A stretch of 64,000 nt of DNA, taken from assembly GCF_000159695.1 (NCBI RefSeq), contig NZ_CM000955.1, positions 451,001-515,000 of the forward strand. Direction: 5' to 3'. The first letter of the stretch is position 1. Each line of letters begins with the position of its first letter. A program made the translations under genes and the position numbers. The stretch is from Finegoldia magna ATCC 53516. Lineage in GTDB: Bacteria > Bacillota > Clostridia > Tissierellales > Peptoniphilaceae. The notes under the pieces are model-generated. The model saw only the letters and a program-made list of their open reading frames with translations, searched no databases and was not told the origin of the DNA. Shown in pieces: positions 36,452 through 45,510 of this stretch.

Positions 36452-37365
36452 TCAACCCTCAATTTAGTTTTCAAAACATCTTCCAAGCTCAATTCTTCGA
36501 TGGTGAATTCGGACTTAGAAAAGTTTGAAATATCTACACTATTTAACTGATCGGTTGTCAATAAAACTGTCGCCTTCTCATTTTCGATGTCTGGATTAAA
36601 ATCCTTCAAATACTCAACGTATTTAGAAGATACGGTTAGTTTTCTGTACTTATCTCTATCCAAAAATTTATTGCACCTTCCATCGTAAATCACTTCTCCA
36701 TGATTTAGCACTATAATTCTAGGGCAAAATTTATCTATATTTTCTATCTCATGTGTGGTCAATATGATCGTAGAATTGTATTTTTGGTTTATCATATTCA
36801 AAAACTCAAATATATTTTCTTGAACCACAACATCAAGACCAATAGTAGGCTCATCCAAAAATATTGTTCGCGGCAAATGAATAAGGCTCACCGCCAATTC
36901 ACACTTCATCCTCTGACCGAAAGACAATTTTCTTACAGGAGTATGTAAAAGTTGCGAAAGTCCAAGAACTTTATCAAATTCTTGTAATCTTTCCTCAAAA
37001 TCCTCATCTGAAATTTCATAAACTTCTTTGAAATACTTGAAAGATTCTATCACATCAATATCGTAAAACATACACGAACGTTGTCCCATTGATACTCCAA
37101 TCTCATTCAAGAATTCCTTTTTCCTATCAGACGGAGTGAATCCATTCACTTTTATGAAACCATCCGTTGGATACAAAATTCCCGTCATCATTTTAATCGT
37201 AGTAGTCTTTCCAGCTCCATTAAGCCCTATGAGTCCGACTCTTTCTCCATCTTCAATTTTAAAAGAAATCTTCTTCACTGCATTCACGATAGTTCTTTCT
37301 TTGTTTAATAAACTTTTTCTCTTAATTATTTCATAATCTTTTTTCAAGTTGTTTATCTCTATCAT
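36448..37365 (-). CDS. ABC-2 exporter ATPase
   Basis: This 305-residue cytoplasmic ATPase has Walker A GLNGAGKTTT, signature LSFGQRMK, Walker B TIFLDEPTIGLD and switch TTHEIEN. A C-terminal extension of about 60 residues follows the ATPase core, as in daunorubicin- or polysaccharide-type exporters. I start it at 37365, where GGAGCGG precedes the ATG; GTG/ATG further upstream is less well placed. It is first in a three-gene operon with two permeases. Confidence 0.9.
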   Translation of the reverse strand: MIEINNLKKDYEIIKRKSLLNKERTIVNAVKKISFKIEDGERVGLIGLNGAGKTTTIKMMTGILYPTDGFIKVNGFTPSDRKKEFLNEIGVSMGQRSCMFYDIDVIESFKYFKEVYEISDEDFEERLQEFDKVLGLSQLLHTPVRKLSFGQRMKCELAVSLIHLPRTIFLDEPTIGLDVVVQENIFEFLNMINQKYNSTIILTTHEIENIDKFCPRIIVLNHGEVIYDGRCNKFLDRDKYRKLTVSSKYVEYLKDFNPDIENEKATVLLTTDQLNSVDISNFSKSEFTIEELSLEDVLKTKLRVE

Positions 37366-37449
37366 ATTCCGCTCCATAATTATACTCTCAAATATAATTA
37401 TAGAGCATATCCTAAAAAAAACAATTTCCTATAACAAATATGCAATAAA

Positions 37450-37470
37450 AAAACGCGAAATTAATCGCGC
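37450..37470 (-). terminator. Terminator of the ABC-DUF2812 operon
   Basis: A short CGCGA/TCGCG stem is followed on the minus strand by T7, about 45 bases past the stop of the DUF2812 gene. Confidence 0.55.
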
Positions 37471-37514
37471 AATTTTAATCAATTTTCAATTTGTAACAAA
37501 CTATACAATATATT

Positions 37515-38327
37515 CTATATCGCTCCAAGTGTTATTAGAAATACTTCGATATAAAGCAATGCGATATATGATTTTTGAAATTTTATCCTTGAAGCAAATC
37601 CCACAATACAAAATATCGACCACATTTTTAAAACATTAACTGTAACCGCAGGATCACTTGCTTGTAGCACAACCTTTATGCTAAGAAATATACTTACCAA
37701 TAATATTGAGAATTTAAGTACATCTCCAAGTCGAAATAGCGAATCTTTTAATTTGGTGCGGTTATTAAATATTAGCTTCCCGTCTATTACTACTGCTTTT
37801 CCTGAAAAATAATCGTGCAAATCTCCAATAAAATAAATCAAAAAATTAATAATTAGAGAAATACAAACTCCCACATTCAGACTGTTTAACACTAAGTTTG
37901 TGTTTTGTGGCCATAATATATTCAAAGCCACACTAATCACAGAAATAATCAATAATATACTGATAAATGCTACAGATTTTTTAATGGAAACTGCTTGGAG
38001 AGCATTTTGCTTTTTTAAAATGGATTCTAACTCCGTATCCTCCTCAGAATTATTTGCAAATACAACATACACATTATTTTCATAAATGATCTGAGAATTA
38101 GTTTTCATGATTTGTATTTTTTCATCTATATTTTTATCCAAGCGCTTACGTAAGACACAATAAGATTGTGGGGCTTTGTTTTCATCATAGCGAAACTTCA
38201 GTATATCCAAAAAACTTCCCACTGCACCACAAAAACTATAGCCTTTTATTGATTGTTCTTCCAAATATTTAGTCAATGCTGGTGTTTCATAAAATTGATA
38301 GTTGTTATAAGTGTTTTTAGTTCCCAT
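37515..38327 (-). CDS. DUF2812-like membrane protein
   Basis: This 270-residue protein has a soluble N-terminal half (about 1-130; YETPALTKYLEEQSIKGY and a conserved FRYDENKAP turn) resembling DUF2812. Four or so membrane helices follow in the second half. DUF2812 proteins are uncharacterised and often accompany PadR regulators or transporters. Here the gene starts 19 bases after the ABC half-exporter at 38347-39975 and shares its strand, so the two are probably co-transcribed. Confidence 0.65.
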   Translation of the reverse strand: MGTKNTYNNYQFYETPALTKYLEEQSIKGYSFCGAVGSFLDILKFRYDENKAPQSYCVLRKRLDKNIDEKIQIMKTNSQIIYENNVYVVFANNSEEDTELESILKKQNALQAVSIKKSVAFISILLIISVISVALNILWPQNTNLVLNSLNVGVCISLIINFLIYFIGDLHDYFSGKAVVIDGKLIFNNRTKLKDSLFRLGDVLKFSILLVSIFLSIKVVLQASDPAVTVNVLKMWSIFCIVGFASRIKFQKSYIALLYIEVFLITLGAI

Positions 38328-38346
38328 ATCATTACCCTCTTTTAGT

Positions 38347-39975
38347 TTACATTGTAACTGGTACTAATTTCCCGTCTTCTAATTTTAAAACACAGTCGCT
38401 CATTTCAATAGCTTTACTTGTCAAATGATGTGTGATTGCTATTACTGTCAAATCTTTTTTCGAAAGTATGCATTCTTCAACAATATCTACACTGTGTTTA
38501 TCCAATGAGGATGTCGATTCGTCTAATAAAATACAGTCGAAGTCTTCATTTAGTAGTCTTGCAATGGCTATTCGTTGTTTCTCTCCACCTGAGATAGACT
38601 TGTCTTCGCTGGAGATTACAGTGTCAATTCCTTTTGGTTTGGAATTAATCATAGTATTTAATCCCAATTGTTCAATGATTGTTTTATCTACAGGTCTGTT
38701 GTCATACAAGGATATGTTGTCTTTGATGCTTGCTGTGAATATTCCAGTGTCTTGTGTTGCAAATCCGATTTTCGAATAATATGTGCTATCTGTAATATTC
38801 AAAATATTTTTATTGTTAATCTGAACTACTCCTTCGGTTGCTATTTCTTGTTTTTGCAAAATCTTGAATATAGTTGATTTACCCGTTCCACTTTCTCCAA
38901 TAATAATGTATTTTTTGCCTTTTTCAAATGTAAAATCCAAATTTTTCAAAACGTATTTGTCACTTGTTGGATATTTGAACGAAATATTGTTTAATTTCAA
39001 ATTATTAAATTCGAATTCATCTTCTACTTCAACAGGTTTTTCTTCAGAGATGAAATTTATAACTTTGTTTTGGACTGGCTTTGCTGATTTGAAACTTGTC
39101 ATTATATCTGTGAAATTTAACAACGGTCCTGTCACATAAGCCATAAGTTGACTTGATTCTATTACTTGACCAATGGTTATTCTGTCTTTAAATACTAGCC
39201 AAATTCCGACCAACATACAACCCAAATACATTGCCAACGAACTAGCAAATGATAAAACGTAAATAGTTTTGCTCAAAGTTTCCTTAGTATTTGATGCGTT
39301 ACGATATTCAATGGATTTATCTTGATTAATTTTTTTAAAAATTATTTCTCTTTTGAAAAACTTAATCAAATTAAAATTATTCACGAATTCTTGCAAACTA
39401 GACGTGTATTCATTTCTTATATTCATAAGTTCTTCTTGTCTTTTTTCGATTAATTTTTCGAAAATAAATGGAACTGCTAATTGCACCACAGAAAATATTA
39501 TTATTGTGATTGCCATTATTATGTCGATTTTGACAAGCAACACTAAGGATATTACGAAATTGAGAATTTCATGATATGAAGACACCATATTCTTGAAATA
39601 ATCCATCTTCAAATCTTCCAAATCATTCAAAAACATTGATATATAATATCCACTATTTTGTTTGGATATTTTGATTAGAGATTCGTCTGTTAAACTGTTG
39701 AACAAATCATTTCTAACATTATATATACAATTATTCGTAAGTTCTACTGTGCTTTTTCGATATAATAAATCGGAAATACTTGCAAAAATTATGTACAACA
39801 CAGAAATTAGAATTAGTCTGGGCAAAAGTTGTTCTTCTCCATTAGTTCCTGCATCTGTTATAATTCTTAAAAGCCACGCCAAGCCAATATCAAACCCAAC
39901 GGCAATTGGCGCTGTAAGAAGTGTTAAGTAGAATAATTTTTTATTTTGCGTAATGTACTTGAACATTTTCATCAT
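38347..39975 (-). CDS. ABC half-exporter
   Basis: This 542-residue protein has an N-terminal membrane domain of about six helices and an ATPase with Walker A GESGTGKST, Q-loop GFATQDTG, signature ISGGEKQR, Walker B CILLDESTSSLD and switch ITHH. The motifs are complete, so this copy looks functional. It is first in a two-gene unit with the DUF2812-like protein and ends just upstream of the divergent SCIFF gene. AAAGGAATG precedes the ATG. Confidence 0.9.
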   Translation of the reverse strand: MMKMFKYITQNKKLFYLTLLTAPIAVGFDIGLAWLLRIITDAGTNGEEQLLPRLILISVLYIIFASISDLLYRKSTVELTNNCIYNVRNDLFNSLTDESLIKISKQNSGYYISMFLNDLEDLKMDYFKNMVSSYHEILNFVISLVLLVKIDIIMAITIIIFSVVQLAVPFIFEKLIEKRQEELMNIRNEYTSSLQEFVNNFNLIKFFKREIIFKKINQDKSIEYRNASNTKETLSKTIYVLSFASSLAMYLGCMLVGIWLVFKDRITIGQVIESSQLMAYVTGPLLNFTDIMTSFKSAKPVQNKVINFISEEKPVEVEDEFEFNNLKLNNISFKYPTSDKYVLKNLDFTFEKGKKYIIIGESGTGKSTIFKILQKQEIATEGVVQINNKNILNITDSTYYSKIGFATQDTGIFTASIKDNISLYDNRPVDKTIIEQLGLNTMINSKPKGIDTVISSEDKSISGGEKQRIAIARLLNEDFDCILLDESTSSLDKHSVDIVEECILSKKDLTVIAITHHLTSKAIEMSDCVLKLEDGKLVPVTM

Positions 39976-40097
39976 TCCTTTAAATTAAATATATCACTTG
40001 TTTTATGTTTATGCAATCCTTTTTTTTATTATTCAACATGATTTTATTTCGCACATTTTTTCTAAATTTATGATATAATTATTTTGAGGTGAATATT

Positions 40098-40247
40098 ATG
40101 GAAAAACATATTAAAACTTTAACACCTAACACTTTGAAAGAATCAGCTTGCAAAGGTGGTTGTGGTGAATGCCAAACTTCTTGCCAATCAGCTTGCAAAA
40201 CTTCTTGCACAGTTGCTAACCAAGAATGTGAAAACGAAAATAGATAA
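40098..40247 (+). CDS. scfA: SCIFF ribosomal peptide precursor
   Basis: This 49-residue peptide was found by eye. Its leader begins MEKHIKTLTPNTLKESACK and its core reads GCGECQTSCQSACKTSCTV, the hallmark of SCIFF (six cysteines in forty-five residues). I count seven cysteines (18, 22, 25, 29, 33, 37, 44). The maturase lies 148 bases downstream, and SCIFF and ScfB are paired across Clostridia. ScfB makes a thioether bond between a cysteine and a threonine. The biological role of SCIFF is unknown. A TATAAT at 40074-40079 and GAGGTGAAT precede the ATG. Confidence 0.93.
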   Translation: MEKHIKTLTPNTLKESACKGGCGECQTSCQSACKTSCTVANQECENENR

Positions 40248-40311
40248 TCTTGTTTACATAATGATTGAAGACTTTTAAGTTAAAATCAGATATGCGATTA
40301 TTAAATCAATG

Positions 40312-40337
40312 CCACTCTTTTGAGTGGTTTTCGTTTT
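40312..40337 (+). terminator. Terminator between SCIFF and its maturase
   Basis: CCACTC pairs with GAGTGG around TTTT and is followed by a T-rich run. It probably makes SCIFF RNA more abundant than maturase RNA. Confidence 0.7.
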
Positions 40338-40395
40338 TTATTGACTTAATTCGGAATTTTCTATAAAATAGTACGGTAGCTGAAAGGAGAATTAT

Positions 40396-41754
40396 ATGAT
40401 ACATAAATACAAAATGAATGGCCACAACATTGTTTTAGATGTAAACGGTGGAAGTGTCCATGTTTTTGACGACATAAGTTACGATGTACTTGATTATTAC
40501 AAAGATTTAAGTGCAGATGAAATAGTAGAAAAATTAGATCAATATCCTGAAGAATCTGTCAGAGATTCTATAAAGGAAATTGCAGAATTGGAAAAAGCGA
40601 ATATGCTTTTTTCATCGGATGATTATCTTCACATTGAAGATTTCAAAAAAAGAGAACCTGTGTTAAAGGCAATGTGCCTTCACGTTGTTCACGATTGTAA
40701 CTTGAAGTGCGAATATTGTTTTGCTTCACAAGGTGATTTTGGTGGACACAAAGCCTATATGACTGAAGAAGTCGGCAAGAAAGCTTTGAAATATTTGGTT
40801 GACAATAGCGGTTCAAGAAAATTCTTGGAAGTGGATTTCTTTGGTGGAGAACCTTTAATGGATTTCGAGCTAGTGAAGAAATTAGTAAAATACGGCAATG
40901 AAATAGCCGATGAAAAAGGTAAGAAATTCAGATTCACAATAACTACTAACGGCGTTTTGTTGGACGATGACAAGATTGATTTTATCAACAAAAATATGCA
41001 CAACGTAGTTCTTAGTCTTGATGGTAGAAAATCTGTCAACGATAATATGAGAAAAACTTTGAACGACAAGGGTTCTTATGATTTAATCGTTCCTAAATTT
41101 CAAAAACTTATTAAAGGAAGAAAAGGAAAATATTATTACGTAAGAGGAACTTTTACTAAAAAGAATTTGGATTTCTCAGAAGATGTAAAACACTTCAAGG
41201 ATTTGGGATTTGAATTGTCAAGTATCGAACCTGTTGTAGACAGCGATTATGACGATTACGCTATTACTAAGGAAGATTTGGACACTGTTTTGAATGAATA
41301 CGAAAAATTGGCAGTGGATTATGCAAAGGATCAAGTTAATGGTTCTAACTTTAAGTTCTTCCATTTTATGGTTGATTTGACTCAAGGTCCATGTGTAATA
41401 AAAAGAATGCAAGGTTGTGGAGCTGGATGCGAATACATTGCAGTAACTCCAGAAGGAGATATTTATCCTTGTCATCAATTTGTCGGCAACGAAAAATTCA
41501 AAATGGGAAATATTTTAGATGAAAATCTAACTTTACCAGAAGATTTGCGTGAAGAATTCTTGAATTGTCACGTATTTACAAAAGAAGATTGCAAAAATTG
41601 TTGGTGCAAATTCTACTGTTCTGGTGGTTGCCATGCAAATGCGTACAATTTTAATCACGATATTTACAAGCCATACGAATTGGGTTGCGCAATGCAAAAG
41701 AAACGTACTGAATGTGCAATTATGGTAGAAGTGGAGAAAATGTTGAATGCGTAA
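40396..41754 (+). CDS. scfB: SCIFF radical-SAM maturase
   Basis: This 452-residue enzyme forms a thioether in SCIFF. The N-terminal region (about 1-90) is the peptide-recognition RRE domain. The radical-SAM cluster motif is CNLKCEYC (Cys101, 105, 108). The C-terminal SPASM domain carries the auxiliary-cluster cysteines in GCGAGCEYIAVTPEGDIYPC, CHVF, DCKNCWCKFYCSGGC and GCAM. AAAGGAGA precedes the ATG. The last eight bases overlap the start of the decarboxylase-like gene, suggesting coupled translation. Confidence 0.94.
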   Translation: MIHKYKMNGHNIVLDVNGGSVHVFDDISYDVLDYYKDLSADEIVEKLDQYPEESVRDSIKEIAELEKANMLFSSDDYLHIEDFKKREPVLKAMCLHVVHDCNLKCEYCFASQGDFGGHKAYMTEEVGKKALKYLVDNSGSRKFLEVDFFGGEPLMDFELVKKLVKYGNEIADEKGKKFRFTITTNGVLLDDDKIDFINKNMHNVVLSLDGRKSVNDNMRKTLNDKGSYDLIVPKFQKLIKGRKGKYYYVRGTFTKKNLDFSEDVKHFKDLGFELSSIEPVVDSDYDDYAITKEDLDTVLNEYEKLAVDYAKDQVNGSNFKFFHFMVDLTQGPCVIKRMQGCGAGCEYIAVTPEGDIYPCHQFVGNEKFKMGNILDENLTLPEDLREEFLNCHVFTKEDCKNCWCKFYCSGGCHANAYNFNHDIYKPYELGCAMQKKRTECAIMVEVEKMLNA

Positions 41755-42991
41755 TTTGTATGATAATCTGATAAATAGAAAAGAAAAAGTAAGCTTTCAC
41801 ATGCCTGGCCATAAGGGCAAGACGTTGGAAGGTATGAACGATTTTCTTGAAAATATTTTGAAGATTGATGTGACAGAATTATCTGATACAGATGATTTGT
41901 ACCATGCAAATACTATTATAGCTGAGGGCAGGAATAATCTTGCCCTTTTTTCGCATGCAAAATCATCGATGTATCTTGTCAATGGTTCAACATCTGGAAT
42001 TGTCGCAAGTATAATGAGCGTATTAGATGAGAACGAAAAAATTTTGGTAGAGAAAAATTGCCACAAATCTGTCATCAACGGTGTACGACTTGCTCGTGGA
42101 AAATCTGTGGAAATAGACTGTGATGGAGTGTGTGAACAAGAAGTATTGATAGAAAATTTGAAGAAAGATTCATCCATCAAAGCAGTTCTCATCACACGCC
42201 CCAATTATTATGGGATTTATCAGCCAATCGAAAAACTTGTAGCATATTGTCACGAAAATAATATCAAAATTATTGTTGATGAAGCACACGGAGCACATTT
42301 CGCACTGGACTGTTTCGACAAAAATGCAATGCAACTAGGTTGTGATATTTCTATTAATTCGTATCACAAAACGATGCCAGCATTCACGCAAACTGCTGCA
42401 ATTAATTTCAATTGTGAAGATGAATTGATAGATAAAACTATAAGTAATCTACAAATGATTATGACATCTTCCCCATCGTATATTTTCATGACATCTGTGG
42501 AATATGCAATAGATTATTGCGCTAAAAATGAAAGCAAATACGCTGAATTAAAAGAAATAATAGATTGGTTTTATAGTGAGATTGAAGGCTTGGATTATAT
42601 TAGAAAAGCTCCGATTCAAAAAAATTGCAAGAGAGATTTTACAAGAATTGTCCTTCAATGTGACAACCCAAGCGATGTCAATGAGCATTTGATAAAAAAC
42701 GGAATTTATCTAGAAATGATTGACGACAAAAACTTGGTTTTGATTTCAACGATTGCCGATGAGAAAAAAGATTTTGAAATTTTGCTGGAAGCTCTTCGTT
42801 CATATAAAAAATCAGATTCTACGAAAATTTACAAAACGTACGATTATTTACTGAACAAAAAAATCGCCAATGATATCGTGATTTATCCACCAGGAAAAAT
42901 TTTTGCTAAGAAAAATTCCACAATTAATCAAGAACAAATCGATGAGCTGAACGATTTATCATCAAAGGGCGTAAATATTTTATTAAAATAG
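41747..42991 (+). CDS. Orn/Lys/Arg decarboxylase-like PLP enzyme
   Basis: This 414-residue protein is of the Orn/Lys/Arg decarboxylase major-domain family (fold type I, PLP). Motifs are FHMPGHKG near the start, the cofactor loop NGSTSG, VDEAHGAHF (PLP-binding Asp and His), and SINSYHKTMPAFTQ carrying the Schiff-base lysine. It lacks the N-terminal wing domain and is shorter than classic inducible decarboxylases, like Bacillus YaaO-type proteins. The substrate could be arginine, lysine or ornithine. Its start overlaps scfB. Confidence 0.85.
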   Translation: MRNLYDNLINRKEKVSFHMPGHKGKTLEGMNDFLENILKIDVTELSDTDDLYHANTIIAEGRNNLALFSHAKSSMYLVNGSTSGIVASIMSVLDENEKILVEKNCHKSVINGVRLARGKSVEIDCDGVCEQEVLIENLKKDSSIKAVLITRPNYYGIYQPIEKLVAYCHENNIKIIVDEAHGAHFALDCFDKNAMQLGCDISINSYHKTMPAFTQTAAINFNCEDELIDKTISNLQMIMTSSPSYIFMTSVEYAIDYCAKNESKYAELKEIIDWFYSEIEGLDYIRKAPIQKNCKRDFTRIVLQCDNPSDVNEHLIKNGIYLEMIDDKNLVLISTIADEKKDFEILLEALRSYKKSDSTKIYKTYDYLLNKKIANDIVIYPPGKIFAKKNSTINQEQIDELNDLSSKGVNILLK

Positions 42992-42992
42992 C

Positions 42993-43021
42993 TTGACTTT
43001 TTTATTGTAACGGTGTATTAT
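42993..43021 (+). promoter_or_regulatory. Promoter of the GntR-ABC operon
   Basis: TTGACT (42993-42998) and TATTAT (43016-43021) are 17 bases apart, directly after the preceding stop codon. YtrA-type regulators usually repress their own promoter. Confidence 0.65.
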
Positions 43022-43051
43022 TGTTATAGAACAGATTAGAAAGGAGATAAT

Positions 43052-43408
43052 ATGCAATTTGATGATAATAAACCTATCTACATTCAAATCGTAGATTATT
43101 TTAAATACAAAATAATTAGGCAAGATTTAAAGTCTTCTGATAAAATTCCTTCTGTCAGAGAAACTGCGAAAGAATTGAATGTAAATCCTAACACAGTTCA
43201 ACGTGCTTATGCAGAGTTGGAAAGCTGTGGAATTACTATGAGTAAACGAGGACTTGGTTCATTTGTCGATGTAGACGAGGATAAATTAAAAGCTTTGAAA
43301 AATGATATGGCACAACAATTGGTAGACGATTTCTTAAACGAAATGTATCAAATGAATATGCCAAAAGAAAAATTAATGGAACTTATAGATGAAAGGTGGA
43401 AAAAATGA
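43052..43408 (+). CDS. GntR-family regulator, YtrA type
   Basis: This 118-residue protein has a winged-helix DNA-binding domain (about 10-75; IPSVRETAKELNVNPNTVQRAY) and only a short helical C-terminal tail, as in the YtrA subfamily. It probably represses the operon that it heads, in response to cell-envelope stress or an antibiotic. AGAAAGGAGA precedes the ATG. It overlaps the ATPase gene by 13 bases. Confidence 0.92.
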   Translation: MQFDDNKPIYIQIVDYFKYKIIRQDLKSSDKIPSVRETAKELNVNPNTVQRAYAELESCGITMSKRGLGSFVDVDEDKLKALKNDMAQQLVDDFLNEMYQMNMPKEKLMELIDERWKK

Positions 43409-44099
43409 GCGTACTCGAAATAAAAAATTTGTCGAAAAAATACGGCAACAAACAAGCACTTAAAGATGTATCATTTACAGCCGAAAAAGGAGAAGTCATC
43501 GGACTTCTAGGTCCAAATGGTTCTGGCAAGACAACTTTAATCAAAATTTTAGCTGGAATCATAAAAAAATACGAGGGAGAAGTGAAGATTGATTCGCAAG
43601 ATGTAAATTACAAGACAAAAGAGTTCGTAAGTTATTTGCCGGACAGATTTTTCCTTGACCCTAACCTAACAATCGCCCAAACACAAGCATTGTTCGAAGA
43701 TTTTTATTCCGATTTTGATTCAGAAAAATTCACTAGCTTTATCGAACAAATGAGTTTGGACAAGAAAATGAAGGTCAGCAATCTATCAAAAGGTATGACT
43801 GAAAAGTTGAACTTGGCACTTGTATTGTCGCGTCACGCTAAGCTTTTCATAATTGACGAACCAATCGCAGGAGTTGACCCTGTAGCACGTGAACAAATTT
43901 TGGATATAACATCGACCCTGATTCTACTCTAGTGATTACTACTCACTTGGTTAGAGATATTGAAAGAATTTTCGACAGAGTTATCATGCTCAACAAAGGT
44001 TCTGTGGAATTAAATGATAGCGTAGAAAATTTGAGATCAACTTACAACAAAGGCATTGAAGATGTGTACAAACAAATTTTTGGAGGTCACTATGCTTAA
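43396..44099 (+). pseudogene. YtrB-type ABC ATPase, frameshifted
   Basis: The first frame gives 178 residues with Walker A GPNGSGKTT, signature LSKGMTEK and Walker B LFIIDEPIAGVD, then goes wrong at QILDITSTLILL and stops at 43932. The missing part continues in the next frame (DPDSTLVITTHLVRDIERI..., ending FGGHYA) to a stop at 44099 that overlaps the permease start. The shift equals a net loss of 3n+1 bases around 43905-43925, where a few family residues also seem absent. The switch histidine and C-terminal part are lost from the main product. A sequencing error is possible, but no homopolymer explains it. Confidence 0.8.
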
Positions 44100-44928
44100 A
44101 CTTTTAAAACACGATTTGAAAAACAACTTGAAATTATGCTTGATATCATTATTTGTAGGATTATTAGGAAACAGCTTGTTATATGCGTTATTTAAAAATT
44201 CAATAATCGTAAATTCTCAAACGATGGGATTTGTCGAAATGCTTTTCTTGATTTTATGTATTCTTGCAGTATTCGGAAGTTTCTTGGCATTAGCTGTACA
44301 AATAGTCATGGTATTCAGACGCGATTATTATTCCGACAGAGGATATTTGATGTTCACTCTTCCTGTTAAAAGCAACGACATTTTAATGAGTAAACTTCTA
44401 TTCGCTCTTATATGGACAGTAATATTTGCAATAGCATTTTCTTTAATAAACTTCTTGGGAATGTATTTTGTCGGTGAATCGAAATTCTTAGAAATGATTA
44501 AATTGGCAATGAACAATCCTTACTACCAAGTAACACCATTTACAATTATATCAATGGTAATATATTTCTTGTGCAGTTCATTTATTGGATACATTGTAAT
44601 GTATTTCTCAATAGTTGCTACAAAATCATTGTTCCCATCAAATAAAACTGGTTATTCATGGATTATAATTATGATTGTGATTAACGTGGTTATATCTTTA
44701 ATTGACCAAGAAATATTCCTAAGAGTTCCTTATCTAATTTCTTATATTGGAGAAGGAATTGTAAATGCGAAAGATGTTGTCCTTGCAGATCCTAGTGATA
44801 CAATTACGATGAACACATTCACAAAAATAATGGGAATACCAATTTCAAGCAGTATTATTTGGATATTGACAGGACTTGGCTTATACCAAGCATCAATAAA
44901 AATGATGGACAACTCAATAGATATTTAA
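44092..44928 (+). CDS. ABC permease of the GntR operon
   Basis: This 278-residue membrane protein has about six helices. It starts at 44092 behind TTTGGAGGTCACT, overlapping the end of the restored ATPase frame. MFTLPVKSNDILMSKLLFAL is a segment typical of ABC-2-like permeases in YtrBC-type systems. The gene is complete, but its ATPase partner is frameshifted. It ends before a bidirectional hairpin. Confidence 0.85.
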   Translation: MLKLLKHDLKNNLKLCLISLFVGLLGNSLLYALFKNSIIVNSQTMGFVEMLFLILCILAVFGSFLALAVQIVMVFRRDYYSDRGYLMFTLPVKSNDILMSKLLFALIWTVIFAIAFSLINFLGMYFVGESKFLEMIKLAMNNPYYQVTPFTIISMVIYFLCSSFIGYIVMYFSIVATKSLFPSNKTGYSWIIIMIVINVVISLIDQEIFLRVPYLISYIGEGIVNAKDVVLADPSDTITMNTFTKIMGIPISSSIIWILTGLGLYQASIKMMDNSIDI

Positions 44929-44933
44929 ACGAC

Positions 44934-44960
44934 AAAAAGCCTCATATTGAGGCTTTTTTT
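44934..44960. terminator. Bidirectional terminator
   Basis: AAAAAGCCTCA pairs with TGAGGCTTTTT and is followed by more T. It serves the GntR operon and the convergent chromate-transporter genes. Confidence 0.88.
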
Positions 44961-45510
44961 AAATTACAAATTGATATATTAGTCCAAGCGTTGCGCACAC
45001 GCCGATTATTTTAATGATAGAAACTTTTTTATAATACATTACAAATCCCACGACAAATGAAACAACTGCAATAATGTTGATATTTGTCAAATTGAATTTG
45101 CCATTAAATACTGCTGATTCGAACAAATCAATAAAGGCAATGAATATAAGTGCTGCGACTGCAGGTTTGATTCCTTTTAATATATAATCCAAAAACTTTA
45201 ATTCTTTTCCCGAGAAAATCAACTTGGATAATGGGAGTAGAATTAATAGCGCAGGAAACACCAACCCAGTTGTAGCGACAACAGCGCCCAACACAGAATA
45301 TATTTTCATTCCTACAAATGTCGCAGAATTTATAGCTATTGGTCCTGGTGTCATTTGCGAAATCGTAAGTACGTCTGTAAGTTCTCTAAGACTGATCCAT
45401 TGATTTTCATTTACAACAAAATTCGTGATAAGTGGAAGTGTCGCATATCCTCCACCAAAAGCGAATAACCCTACTTTGAAAAACACCCAGAATAATTTAA
45501 TCAAAATCAT
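44959..45510 (-). CDS. Chromate-transporter-family half protein (second)
   Basis: This 183-residue membrane protein corresponds to one CHR domain. Motifs are FKVGLFAFGGGYATLP near the start and ISQMTPGPIAINSATFVG. Two adjacent half-size genes replace the fused chrA of other bacteria and should form a heterodimer. The ATG at 45510 follows AGGTGG; it overlaps the upstream half gene by 14 bases. Real substrates in anaerobes are unknown; chromate efflux is only the family name. Confidence 0.88.
   Translation of the reverse strand: MILIKLFWVFFKVGLFAFGGGYATLPLITNFVVNENQWISLRELTDVLTISQMTPGPIAINSATFVGMKIYSVLGAVVATTGLVFPALLILLPLSKLIFSGKELKFLDYILKGIKPAVAALIFIAFIDLFESAVFNGKFNLTNINIIAVVSFVVGFVMYYKKVSIIKIIGVCATLGLIYQFVI

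Noticed and set aside
40248..40311. A second SCIFF-like peptide between scfA and scfB
   Set aside because: No further cysteine-rich frame is present; the region holds only a terminator and the scfB ribosome site.
43396..44099. Programmed ribosomal frameshift in the ABC ATPase
   Set aside because: No slippery heptamer or following stem is visible at the switch, and family residues appear to be missing around it. A deletion or sequence error explains it better.
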